A DNA stretch of 64,000 bases from Nemophila menziesii (lineage: Eukaryota; Streptophyta; Magnoliopsida; Boraginales; Hydrophyllaceae), in assembly GCA_029959085.1 (NCBI GenBank), contig JARWIR010000017.1, positions 25,296,144 through 25,360,143 on the forward strand, written 5' to 3'. The notes under the pieces were generated by a model, which was not told where the DNA came from, made no database searches, and saw only the letters and a list, made by a program, of their open reading frames with translations. The position numbers and the translations under genes are program-made. Below, one piece after another: positions 45,801 through 57,175 of this stretch (within the stretch, counting starts at the first letter, position 1; every line of letters begins with the position of its first letter).

Positions 45801-47028
45801 CTGTAAAGACCTATAGTGCCATTAATTAATAATATTGGGTCAAGTTGTGCGATTTTTGAATAATAAAGGGACCCATAGTGCAATTAAAGTGCATTTAGCT
45901 TAAAAAACAGCATGGGGACCTATAGTGCAATTAACTCCATAAAAATACAGAAACTTAATAGTGCATTTAACTTAGAAAAACAGTATAGGGACCTATATAG
46001 CAATTAACTCAAACAAAAAATATAAGGACCCATTGTGCAATTTTTTTCATAAACTGTGGACCTGTAGTGCAATTTTTTAGGACGTATCGTGCAATTTTTT
46101 AATAATAAAGGGTCCCATGATACAACTTTTGAATTTGATAGGGACCTATAGTGCAATTAACAGATAGGGACTTAAACTGTAAAAAAAACAGTATAGGGAC
46201 TTATATTGTAAAAAAATATAGGGACACAGTGTGCAATTATTTTAATAGTATAGAGACCTACAGTGTAATTCTTTTGAATAATATAGGGACTTATAGTGTA
46301 ATTAACTCATATAATATAAGGACCCAATAGTGCAATTTCTTTTAATAATATACGGACCTATAATGCAATTTTTCAATAATATAGGGACCTATAATGCAAT
46401 TAAAGTTAAACATTCATGTATTATCCATTATTATACCAATAAGGATCAAAGAATATACTCTTGAGCTTCAACAATTCTGTTTGCAATCCTGGGGTTCTAA
46501 CAGTTTTAAATTCTACTTTGACGCTAGAGATTAAATTGGTTATAGGCATGCCTATTTATTAGATTCGTTAAAAAATTCAATAGAAATGGGTAAAAACGTA
46601 ATTAATTAAAGTTGTGAGACTCAGATAAACTTGTTTTCCCCAATACTATTGGCTCTATCCACACTATTCAGCCCCAGAACTACCCAACTGTGCTTTACAT
46701 AGGATCCAGGATGCTACGAGGTCTAGAATTATTTTACCCAAATTATATCAATCTAATCCATAATTATAATACTAAAAACTCAATTGTAACTATGCTACAA
46801 CATTAAAATGAATATAATTTTTGTTTTGCGTGATTAAAACAAGATCCTCAAATTACTAGCTCAGTTATATAATCATTACTAATTTAATTCAGATTATACC
46901 CACTTTTAATTATATACTACATAAGTACAGGTCAGCTAAATCGTGATTCATTCACCTAAGAAATGAAAAAAAAACAAAAAGATACAAATTAACAAACATA
47001 TATAGAGAGAGAGAGATCGAGTGAGAAC
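45801..47028 (-). other. Probable 5'UTR intron of COA3
   Basis: On the minus strand the donor CAG|GTTCTCACTC is at 47028 and the acceptor TTTACAG at 45801-45807. The upstream leader exon would be about 47160-47029 (ATCAATCAACACTTCAG at its end). The intron is 1228 bp, and its 3' half is the repeat array below. The call rests on splice motifs only. Confidence 0.45.
45805..46415. repeat. Degenerate TATAGGGACCTATAGTGCAATTAA array
   Basis: At least 14 imperfect units of about 35-55 bp share GGGACCTATAGTGCAATT, or variants such as GGACCCATTGTGCAATT, with A/T-rich spacers. A single similar unit (GGGCCCTATAGTGCAATTAA) occurs near 40826. Confidence 0.85.
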
Positions 47029-47381
47029 CTGAAGTGTTGATTGATGAGAAGTTTATTATGCAAGAGTCTAAAACCCAAGAAACCTTTTGCTGTTGATGAT
47101 ATATTTCGGATGTTTAGAAAAAAAACAAAAAAAGAGAGAGATATATGTTCGGATTCGGCCTTTTCTTATTTTGGGCTTTCGTTAGCGGTTTGTAATGGGC
47201 TACCTCTTACAAATTTTATTAGGGTTGACGGGCTGAGAAGTGGTATTGCTCATTTGTTTCCACGTCGTATGAGTGATATCCAAGCGTTGTGCTTGAATAG
47301 GTGAATAATTCACGCGCACATGGCCTTTTTTTTTTAGACAAAGGCAGCTAATATATATATTAAACATAATAACCCCGGAGC

Positions 47382-50300
47382 TTAACCTACTCTGGAAGTC
47401 ACAAAAGTATCCAAATCATTACAAGCCAAAATAGAAAGTTCAGAAGGAATATTACAAAGCCAAACAGGAGATAACAAAGAATTAGAAAAAGCCTTCGCTA
47501 GCCAATCAGCAACTTTGTTCGCCGTTCTTCTAATACCACGAATACTAAGATGATTGTGGTCTCGTACCATGTTTTTAATATCACTGAGGATAGCTCTGTC
47601 TTTCCATAGACAGTTCGGGCTCGATGAATACACAACTTTTAGACGGTTTCAGCGTCAGTTTCGATTCCGTCGCATAGAGGAGCATGGGCTAAAGCAAAGT
47701 GAACACCAGATCTCAGCGCTTTAGCTTCCGCTTTAAAGCTGGAGGTAGCAGATATATTCATGGTGAAACCATTGACTATCTCTCCCTTCCAGTTACGAAT
47801 TACTGCAGCAGCAAAGGCTTTTCCAATCTTATAAGTAGCATCAACATTCATCTTGAGGCTTGGCTGTGAAGGAGGTGACCAAGTAGGGATAGAGGATGAT
47901 ACAGCTTCACTAGGATAATTTGGGTTAAGTTGGCCAGAAGGAGGTAAAGATGAGCTTTTATCCCCATCAAAAAACACTTGCATGTGGAATAAGTCAATTA
48001 AGTCAATGCAAGTAGGTAGATCAATAGGGATACCTTGGAAAATAAACCTATTCCTTGTTAACCAAATAACCCAAAGACAGGATAATTTTAAGCAGAAGAG
48101 AGGTCGTTTCAATCAAATTTCTCCCATTATCAATTATGGATCCAACCCATGAATGAAAACCCAAATCATAGAAGGGGGATATGTGGAAATGGAGGGGAGA
48201 TAAAAACCAGAACTTCCTAGTCCATTCACATTTTAAAAACAGATGCTCAATTGATTCTTCTTCCTTAAGGCAGATGTGACAAAGATCAGTGGAAGAACAA
48301 AAACGACAATATCTGTCATGTTCTGTGGAAAGAGCATTCATCATCACACGCCAGAAGAAGAATTTAAATTTGGGGGGAGCCTGAGAATTCCAGCACAACT
48401 TAAGCAAATCGCAGAAGGGAAAATAAGAAGTAGAAGGGTGGAAAGAAGAGACAGACATGGGTTGGAAAGCAGATAGATAACCAGATTTACAAGAATAAGA
48501 ACCATCCTATGACAGAGGCCAAATCCAAACATCATCCTGAAAGGTCCAAGGAATGTTCAGAGAGGATATAGTGGACACCTCCTCAGGAGAGAAGAGTTGG
48601 TTCGGCAGATTCATCTTCCAAGTTTTAGTTGGAGTGTGAATAAGATCAGCAACAAACTTTGGGAAAGAAGGATACTCTGAGTAAAAAACAGGTTTATCAA
48701 TAAGCTTGCCAGTCCAATTGTCTTCCCAGATTAAGGTGTTATGACCATCCCTCATAGCTTTTACCAGGTTGGGTTTGAGAAAGTCACAACCTTTAAGAAT
48801 GTTGTTCCATATCCATGAACCCTTCTTGATATCACCAGTATCGAGCATATCCTTCTCATGAAAATAGACACTTTTAAGAACCTAATGGACCAGTGATGAA
48901 GGGCGTGATAGAATGGACCAGGCCTGTTTCGCAAAGAGGGCTAAGTTAAAGACTTCAAGATCCTTAATGCCAAGACCCCCGTATTCTTTGGGGGAGGAGA
49001 TTTTTTTCCAGTTAATCCAGTGGATACCACGATCCTCTTCATTCCCCCAGAGATAGTGGCAAGTAAGGGAATTAATCTTCTTGATAACCCCTTTAGGAAT
49101 AGAGAGGAGGGACATAAAATAAGTAGGGAAAGCGTGAATAATGGAGGAGATGAGAACAGCCTTTCCTGCCATAGATAAAAGGGATTTTTTCCAACCATTT
49201 AGTTTAGAAGCAATCTTTTCAATTAGAGAATCCATAGCTTTAGTCTTGGAATTATCCCACTCAGTGGGTAAGCCTAAGTAAAGACCAAGGTTCTCCGAGA
49301 TGGGCATACGGAAAGCTTCAGATAACTGAAACCTCATAGATTCTGGGCAATCAGGGCTCAAGAAGATGGAGGATTTATTCAGGTTAATAGTGAGTCCAGA
49401 AGCAAAGCAGAATTTATAGATAGTCTCCTTAAATGCATGAATTTCCAAATTCGAATTTCGAAGCAAGAAGATTGAGTCATCAGCAAAAAGGAGATGATGG
49501 ATGTGAGGACCATTCCTGCCAAGCTGGATGCCTTTGATGTCCCCCATCAGTAAATCAGATTCTATGAGGATAGATAGAACATTTGAAACAATGGTAAAGA
49601 GATAGGGGGAAAGAGGGTCCCCTTGTCGGAGACCTCTAGAAGGCGCAAAGGATCCTACCTTTTGCCCATTGACCAAGACATTAAAAGTGACAGAAGTAAC
49701 ATATTCTTGAATAAAAGAGACCTAGAGAGCACTGGATCCCATTCTCTGAAGAACAGCAAATAGGAATGGCCAGCTCACTCTATCGTAGGCCTTATGAATA
49801 TCCGCCTTAATGATGGAGTAGCTGTCTTTGGAATTCTTCCTAAGATGCTTAAGCTTGTGGATAACTTCATGGACAATAATGATATTATCTTGGATGAATC
49901 TACCTTTGATGAAAGCAGATTGGGCTGGGAAGATCACATAAGGGATAATACGAGCAAGCCTAAGAACCATAACTTTGGAAAGAATTTTATAAAGGAAATT
50001 AGTACAAGAAATGGGTCTATATTGCCCTATTTTTTTAGGATGTTTGCATTTGGGAATGAGGACAATGTTAGTGTCGCTAATAGAGCCCAGGGAGATAGAA
50101 CCAGAAATCACCCCATTACAGATGGAAAGAACATCATCTTTAAGAAGATCCCAAAATCTTCAAAAAAAAGAACCTGGGAATCCATCGGCCCCAGGAGATT
50201 TGGAAGCCCCTAGTTGCCACGTGGTATTTTTAAGCTCAGAAGGGGTGATGGGAGATAAAAGCATATCATTCTGAGATTGAGATATGCAAGGATTCACTTT

Positions 50301-51594
50301 ATGTAAAATAGGATCAATAAGTTTTGGACCAGAGTCAGAATATAGGTCTTTGAAAAAAACTATAACATGATCATGAAGCTCAGATGGACTAGAGGTCCAG
50401 GACCCATCTTCCTTTAAAAGGGATATCATTATGTTAGAAGCTCTTCTTAGACGGGTTGAAAGATGAAAGAATTTAGAGTTCCTATCCCCTAACTTAAGCC
50501 AAAGAACTCTGGATCTAGTAGCCCAATACTTCTCTTCAAGGGACCAAAAGAATTCAATTTCTTTGGAGATTGCTTTGAATTGGTCTTGAGAAGAGGGGGG
50601 AAGGCCATTAGGATTAGATTGCATACGAACCTCGAGTTGTTTGGATAAAAGGTTAATGATAGCAGCATTATTTTTAAGGTTCGCTTTCTTCCATCTTAAG
50701 ATGGTTCTTTTACACTTATTCAACCTCTTAGGGAATCTAGAAGAAGGAGGACCAGAGAAGTTACGAGAAGACGCAAGACAATCCCTAACAGCAATTGAAC
50801 AAGACTCAATATCAAGCCAAGTGGGGTCCAGTTTAAAGGCCGGTTTGGGAATAGCTAAAGGGGGATCATCCCAATGGAGGACCATTTTGGAGAGTGATTA
50901 GAACCAATAGGGGGAAATTCTGGATCTAAGCATTAGGGAAGAGGTCAAACCAGGTAGCAGACCCAAATCCTCTATCTAATCTCTGTAGAATCAAATTATC
51001 TTCACTCCGATTGTTCCTCCAAGTGAAGGAGCAACCTTTAGAGGGCATTTCATTAAGTTCGTTGAGAGTAATATTATTATTAAAAAGGCGCATCTCATAA
51101 GGATTCTTCCCTAAACCCCCCACTTTTTCTTGGGCTGTACGAATATCATTAAAATCCCCAATAAATAAGTTAGGGGCAAGGGGATCAATATTAGTGACAT
51201 CAAAGATATTATCCCATAAAAGTTTCTTACTATTAGCATTGGGAAGAGAGTACAAAAAATGGATAAACCAAGATTGTCCAGAATCAGATAAAACAGACAA
51301 TGAAATATGATTAAAAGAAGAAGAAATTACATCTGCTTGCCAATCCTCCACCGTGAAAATCGCAAGCCCTCCCGATATACCCACTGGGTCAATGCTCCAC
51401 AGCAAATTCAACTTCAGTTTCTTCGCAAAAATCAACAGCTTCTTCCTCTTGGTCTTTGTCTCATAAAACCCGATGACCCGGGGTTTTTCCTTAGAAATAA
51501 TCTCTCTAAGGTTCTGGACTGTCAAGGGGGACCCCGTCCCTTGACAGTTCCAAAAGACCCCGATCATGGATCTTGTGGGGGTTGCCCAGTGCAA
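47382..51594 (-). pseudogene. LINE ORF2: endonuclease, RT, zf-RVT, RNase H
   Basis: From the ATG at 51594: endonuclease with FWNCQGTGSPLT, the catalytic Glu in IGFYETK, GDFNDIR and SNHSP (Asp to Asn in the usual SDHSP). Then RT with QSAFIKGRFIQDN, KADIHKAYDRVSW, GLRQGDPLSPYLF and the active-site LLFADDS. Then CRFCSSTDLCHIC plus ESIEHLFLKC (zf-RVT) and a type-I RNase H (LKMNVDATYK, KAEAKALRSG, ANKVADWLAKA). Breaks: frame changes near 50930, 50165 (in a T run) and 48110; in-frame stops near 49722, 48884, 48509 and 47640. All catalytic residues except the Asn noted are still present. Confidence 0.9.
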
Positions 51595-53400
51595 CCACCC
51601 ACGTCATCGGGGATAACAGTCAATAGAGAAACTACATCAACAGCCATATCCAGCAGAGGAACCTCAACCAGACCACCATCACTTTCTTTAAAACCCACCA
51701 TCTCGGAGTGGGATAGCTTGCGCTTCTTCGCACTAGGTCCTCCCTTATCATCCACCGGACGCTCCATTGAAATAAGGATTTCGGTGAAGGAGAAGGAGGA
51801 GTCATGAATAGGAGTTTCAGCAACCAAATACGTCCTAGGGGAAACCATGGGAGTAGACGAACCAGAAGAAGGAGACACCGGATTAGTACCCACCATATTA
51901 GGATCAACTCTATGTGAGGACGCCACTTCATCTGTATTGTGTGAAGGTGAAGATGAAATCTGAATGGGAGTGGGATTGGGGGGATTCAGAGAGTTAGGAG
52001 GAGTGTATGGGAGAGGTGTATTGTACGCCGTAGGGGGAGAGGAAGGGGTATTAGTATAAGGGTTCACACTGGGGGACTGAACAGGGGTAGTATTAAGATT
52101 AGGGTTGACCCACTGAAGATTAGTTTTACCTCGGGTACGGTTAGTGCGAGACCAAGTCCGGTTAGACCCACGACCAGATGTGGGTTTGGCCACCACGGGC
52201 CCATCATTCTTTTTTGGCCAAGCTGGCCATTTATCACTAGAAGAAGTACCCTCAAATTTCCTTATGGACCCAAACCAGTTGGGGGATGGACTGGGCTTGC
52301 TATAGTGCGTAACGGGCCTAGAAGACGATTTACGAGCAGAAGTTTTAACACGTGTAGAAGTAGGACCACCAACATTTCCTTTACCAGATGAAGACTTAAA
52401 GATATGTTCTAATCCGGTCGGATCAGAAGCAACATCCTTTAATAATTCTTTGACAACCAGAGCATAACCTTGTTCCGGATCATTGGGACAACCTCGTAAA
52501 AACTTTGGAACATTCTCTTCTTTATTGCCACCAACCTTATCATTAGAAAGAGTATATATAACGAGGGACCACCACTGAAACGGGGTTTAGACGAAACATC
52601 CTCAGAAGAGGGTTTAACCGAGTCATCACTACTCGAAATAATATGGGAGGGGTCATCTAAGTCATCCACCACCACTACATTTCTTCCTCTCCCTTTAACT
52701 GGAGTAATACTCATCCAATCTCCAAAAGGGAATTTCACATAACCCCTACACCGGACTTGTTCCTCTTTATATAAACCACATTCACTAGCAGTGTGGGATA
52801 ATAGACCACAGAAAAAACAGAATTTACTGATTTTTTCAAACCTAACCTTGACTTCCAAAGCCGGAAGGGAAGGTCTATCAATATTGAAGATTTAACAAGG
52901 GGTTTTTCAAGCTTCCAAAGGGCTCTTACACGAAGAAGTTTCATAGTCTCACTTACTTTGTTGATATCATAAGCTAGAAGGATACAGTCCAAATTTTTAC
53001 AGATATCTTTAGCATTATCGGGAGTGACAAATGCTGGCGGAAGGTTCTGAAAATGGATCCAGAAGGGAGCCGTAGAAAAGTCATTTGCACTCATAGACAT
53101 CTCTGGGTGCCAAGCTTGAAGAAGGAGTAAGTGTCCATTGATAGACCAAGGACAGAAATTCCAGGTGTTAAGGAGATCCTCACGAGAATCAAACATGAGA
53201 AAAAAGGTGTTAACCCCAGCTGAGACCACATGCATTCTAGATCTAAGACCCCAAGATCTGTTAGCAGCATACTCAACAGTGTCTGGTGAGATCTCTGAAG
53301 CAGAGAGGATTTTTGAAAGGAGCATGTAACGACGAGCAAAGATTTCATCTGGTTTAAATGAGGGAGTGAGCTTCATGGTGATTACAGAATCGGAGGCCAT
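51564..53400 (-). pseudogene. LINE ORF1: DUF4283, CCHC knuckle, Pro-rich tail
   Basis: From the ATG at 53400 (MASDSVITMKLTPSFKPDE) a DUF4283 domain runs about 200 residues (FDSREDLLNTWNFCPWSING). A frame change near 52860 leads to the knuckle CFFCGLLSHTASEC (CX2CX4HX4C). Another frame change lies between about 52570 and 52440. From there one frame is open to the stop at 51564, rich in Ser, Pro and Asn with a basic patch (SGRGSNRTWSRTNRTRG). About 600 residues when intact; binds LINE RNA in the family. Confidence 0.88.
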
Positions 53401-53769
53401 GGATGTATTTGGAGCAGGAAGGAAGAAAGGGAGAAAAGAGTGAGAGAGAAGAGAGAGAGGTTGTAACGAAGTAACTGAGGACACTAAGTATTTAAATAAA
53501 AGGGGAAGCTTACAAGAGAAGCTTAAAGAGCTGTCTTTGGAATACAAAGGGAGTTCGAAGAACGAAAACTCGGGAATGAACACAAGAGATTGGAAAGGAG
53601 AAGAACAAAGCGTGTAAATGTAAACCGAGGAAATGAATGATTAAGGACTAGGGAATATCAAAAACCTCCATTAAAACCATTCAAGAGAGGAGAGAGAAAG
53701 AACATTTTCTAGAGAGAAGGAGGAGAGAACCTATACCCGGTTGGACAAGGATTATCCGCACATGGCCTT

Positions 53770-54116
53770 GATGGTGCGGCTATCTTTGTCTAATGAAATA
53801 ATGTATTTTACTTGGCCTATCCATATAATAAAACATAACTTAGAAATAAAGAAAAATCCAAATTAAATCAAAGTAAAAATCAAAAAAAGGCAAGATTTTG
53901 TTAAAAAATAAAATCAACCAATTTGTTAATATTCAATCAATTTTCTTTAGTTTTTGGGTTAGTTGGGCTTTCTATTAATTAAAAAAAAGACACATTTGGA
54001 ATGCATATTTCACAATATTTATCATTTCATCAATTACTTATGAGATTTTTTTTTCTTTGGGGCATGGTATACTTTGAACGTACAAACTTACCACGCTCCA
54101 TGCGTTAGTTATGTAC
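53770..54116. other. Intergenic between LINE and hAT MITE
   Basis: AT-rich, no gene. It begins with the right target copy of the LINE and continues sequence that was contiguous with 47314 before the insertion. Confidence 0.5.
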
Positions 54117-54755
54117 ATTACGGAAAGGGCTGTAAATAAACCAACCCGCTCGCGAGCAGCTCGAGCTCGGCTCGGAGAAAAGCTCATTCGAGATCGGCTC
54201 GAATGTAAACAAGCTCAAGCTCAAACTCCATTTTAAGCTCGATACGTAAACGAGCCTGCTCGAGCTCGGCTCGTGAGCTCGTTTTGAAATTTATTATCTA
54301 CTTATAAATATATTATTAAACCTTCAATATCTAATTGGACATTTATAATTTCTTTAGACATTTACTTTTTCATTAATGTTATGATTCATATTTTCATACC
54401 ACACACTCATGAAAGTCCCATTTCAACAATTAAAAACAAATTGTTCATGAGCAACTCGTGCTTGACTCGAAAAAAGACTGTTCTATAAGTTGAACAAATA
54501 AGTTCTAACATTTCTGATATGGATCATTGAAAGCCCGGGCTCGGCTCGTTTAAATTTGAGCTCGGCTCGGCCCAGCTCGTTTAAATTTGAGCTCGGCTCG
54601 ATTCGGCTCGAGAAATTAAACAAACAAGCCTGTACATCTAGTATTCGGCTCGGCTCGTTTGCAGCCCTAATTACCGATCTACCAAGTTTCATGTGTTGGT
54701 TAAATGCATTTCAGGTTTACCACGCTTCATGCGTTGGTTGGATGCATTCGATGAA
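54089..54755. repeat. ~48-bp tandem repeat split by a hAT MITE
   Basis: Units TTACCACGCTCCATGCGTTA (54089), CTACCAAGTTTCATGTGTTG (54679) and TTACCACGCTTCATGCGTTG (54717) are each followed by a GTT...TGCATT-like segment. The MITE at 54125-54669 sits inside the first unit. Confidence 0.75.
54125..54669. mobile_element. hAT-type MITE with GAGCTCGGCTCG repeats
   Basis: Ends AAGGGCTGTAAATAAACC / TAGGGCTGCAAACGAGCC (right end, complemented), flanked by 8-bp copies ATTACGGA (54117-54124) and ATTACCGA (54670-54677), seven of eight identical. Subterminal CTCGAGCTCGGCTCG motifs crowd both ends. No coding capacity. By coincidence it is 545 bp, like the MITE at 17154. Confidence 0.9.
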
Positions 54756-54756
54756 G

Positions 54757-57175
54757 TTTTTGTTGTGTCTACATGGGACAATAACCTATATTGGAGTGTC
54801 TACAACGCATTTTGAGATTTCAAAACATTCTACATACTTGCAAATACATTAGGTATGTTATTTGCAATACTTTGCAAATGGGTATTCCTTTTTAATTCAA
54901 GTTCATATTCTTTAGTTTGTGGATAAAAATGATATAATAAATTGTATTCCACGATACGTCACGCTACTTCAGGTTGCTTTGTCTCTCCCCCTAATAAGGG
55001 GAAAATCATCTCTTTTAAGTGAAACTCTGCATAGTGTGTTTTAAAATATCATCTTTTAAGGATTCGAGATATCCAATAATTTAAAGAGAAAAAAAATCAA
55101 TATAAATCGCAAATCTCTGGTTGGAATAGTCAATTAATTTTACTGTAGAATATAAAACATATGAATAGTCACTTGGTAAAAGAATCTTATGGTTCTTCTT
55201 AGTAGAGACCGAATAAGTTATCTATTATTCGACATATCATTAGTATCACTAGTTGTTCAAGTAGATCATGTAATAACACAAATTTCTTTGAATTGTGCAT
55301 CTTTTCTTTTGCATAATGTGTTTCAACTGCTCGAATTTGTATATAATACAACCCCAAAGAAATATCAGAATTTTTTTCCTTATACACTATTCTAGTGAGA
55401 CTTTCAGGAAATAATGCAAAAAGAAATATAGTTACAAAAACTTGTGGTTGATACAGGATATTCATTTCGGCAGATATTCTTAAACTTAGTAAATTCTTTC
55501 GGGATTTACTAAAATATAATGCGCTAATTATGTCAATTTTGTACCACAAGGTTTCATAATTTTTGGGCATCCAAAAAATTTAATTAGACCGACTAGATGG
55601 TTTAGCGTACGATAGGTAAACTACCAGTATATAGTTCAATTTTATTGATGACATAAATGGTTATCGTTTTGTAATGGCTTATTTTATGTGACCTTTTACT
55701 TTTCATATATTCCTTATTATTCCACTTCTAGTAGTAATGATTTTTTCTTAACAGTATTCAGACTACTATGGAATCAAGAGTTGATTCTTCCATTACCTTA
55801 ACTTCGTTTGGAGTTCGGGTAATCAAGATGTCAATTCCAGACACATCGGAAGACGCATCTTCTTCTAGAAACGCACTTCTATTCACTCCAAGGAATGTTT
55901 TTAGCTAAGAAAAACAATATTTAAGTCACTCAATTATTTCCATTACTAGGTCAATTTTTATATAGGCTAAAAATGGTGCATTTTCTTTAAAGAATGTGAT
56001 TTTATTCTCTATAGGAAATCATTTCTAAACGGGGAATACCACATTAACCCACTTGTCTTGTCACCCCACGTCTATTTATTTAGATAATGAAAACGGTTAC
56101 ATTCAATTTAGGGAATGTAGCTCAATTCACTTCGAGGAATGAAACGTTGTAATTTACAAAAAAAATATAATGTAAAACCATAATACTGGAAAGAAACTCT
56201 ACCTACGATATTACTATTTCAAGAGTTTTTTCATGACATGAAATGTGTAAAATGTTTAACATATCTTTTTTTTAAATACTTCTGCCTACAGTAATATCTA
56301 CTTCAGGAGAATTTTGCATTCTCATGAAATAATTAACCTTGCATTTTTTTTGATTTGCTTAACTTTTTTTCACGATAAATCTTGTTGTCATCACCTCCTT
56401 TTTCCTTTTCTTATTAATTTGATTTACTTTAAACTTTCTTAACATTAATACTAGTAAAAATAATCATATATATACATAAAAATTATATATATACTTTATG
56501 AAAACTTACCTACAAAGAAACTTTGCAACACTATCATGATCTTAACCTCAGGTGGAGCTATGGTCACTACCACGTTGATTCGAATACACATTAGAAGACT
56601 TAGCAGAAATGTCATTTTATTCACTACGATGGATAGTTTTAGCCAGAGAATATAATATTTAATCGTATTTAACCCTATCATTTTTGTTTACATATCCATT
56701 TTCAGATAGATTGAAAAATTTAACTCATTATAGGGAATGCAATTCCTTTCACTGCGGGGAATGTCCTCGATCCATAGAATGTGATTTTATTCAATCAAAT
56801 CTTGTCACTGTAATATTTATTTTAATACACATTTGAAAATTATTGCATTCGTTTTGAGAATGTAATTCTAATCACTTCATGGAATAGTATTGAGTAAATG
56901 CAACGTGAATTTTGATTTTTATATCAACAATTCATAATTTTGCTTGCTTGCTTACAAACAATCACATAATATTATTTCAAATTTTTATTCCTGATGTGGC
57001 TACTTCGGAATATATGCATGATATGAATAAGGATATGAATATATGTCTTACCCAGTAATATTATGTTTGCTCGTTTGAGACCCTCAGTTAACTTTTTTTT
57101 TGTTCACCCTCAGTTAACTTAGTAGTACATGAACTTGTATTTTTCCAATTTACTAGCAAATCATTAGTTTGTCCA
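54757..57175. other. Gene-free region with degenerate GGAATGT...ATTCACT blocks
   Basis: No coding region. From about 55770 to 56900 blocks such as TTTATTCACTACGATGGA, AATTCACTTCGAGGAATG, CTTTCACTGCGGGGAATG and CTAATCACTTCATGGAAT recur irregularly. They could be a decayed retrotransposon leader, but I cannot place them. Confidence 0.4.

Larger units (their letters stand above)
47328..53756 (-). mobile_element. Nearly full-length L1-type LINE
   Basis: The 6.4-kb element is on the minus strand, with an A-rich 3' tail (T run at 47326-47335) and a perfect 13-bp target duplication CGCACATGGCCTT (47315-47327 and 53757-53769). ORF1 (DUF4283, knuckle, Pro-rich tail) overlaps ORF2 (endonuclease, RT, zf-RVT, RNase H) by about 31 bp. 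Only a handful of stops and frameshifts are present, so insertion was comparatively recent. It lies just upstream of the inferred COA3 leader, in antisense to nothing known. Confidence 0.93.

Noticed and set aside
45779..45883. N-terminal extension of COA3 (35 extra residues in frame)
   Set aside because: It translates the inferred intron, including repeat-array sequence, and has no likeness to COA3. A good splice acceptor sits at 45801.
54483..54692. Minus-strand frame with repeated EPSRI/AEPGL-like residues
   Set aside because: It translates GGCTCGGCTCG repeats of the hAT MITE.
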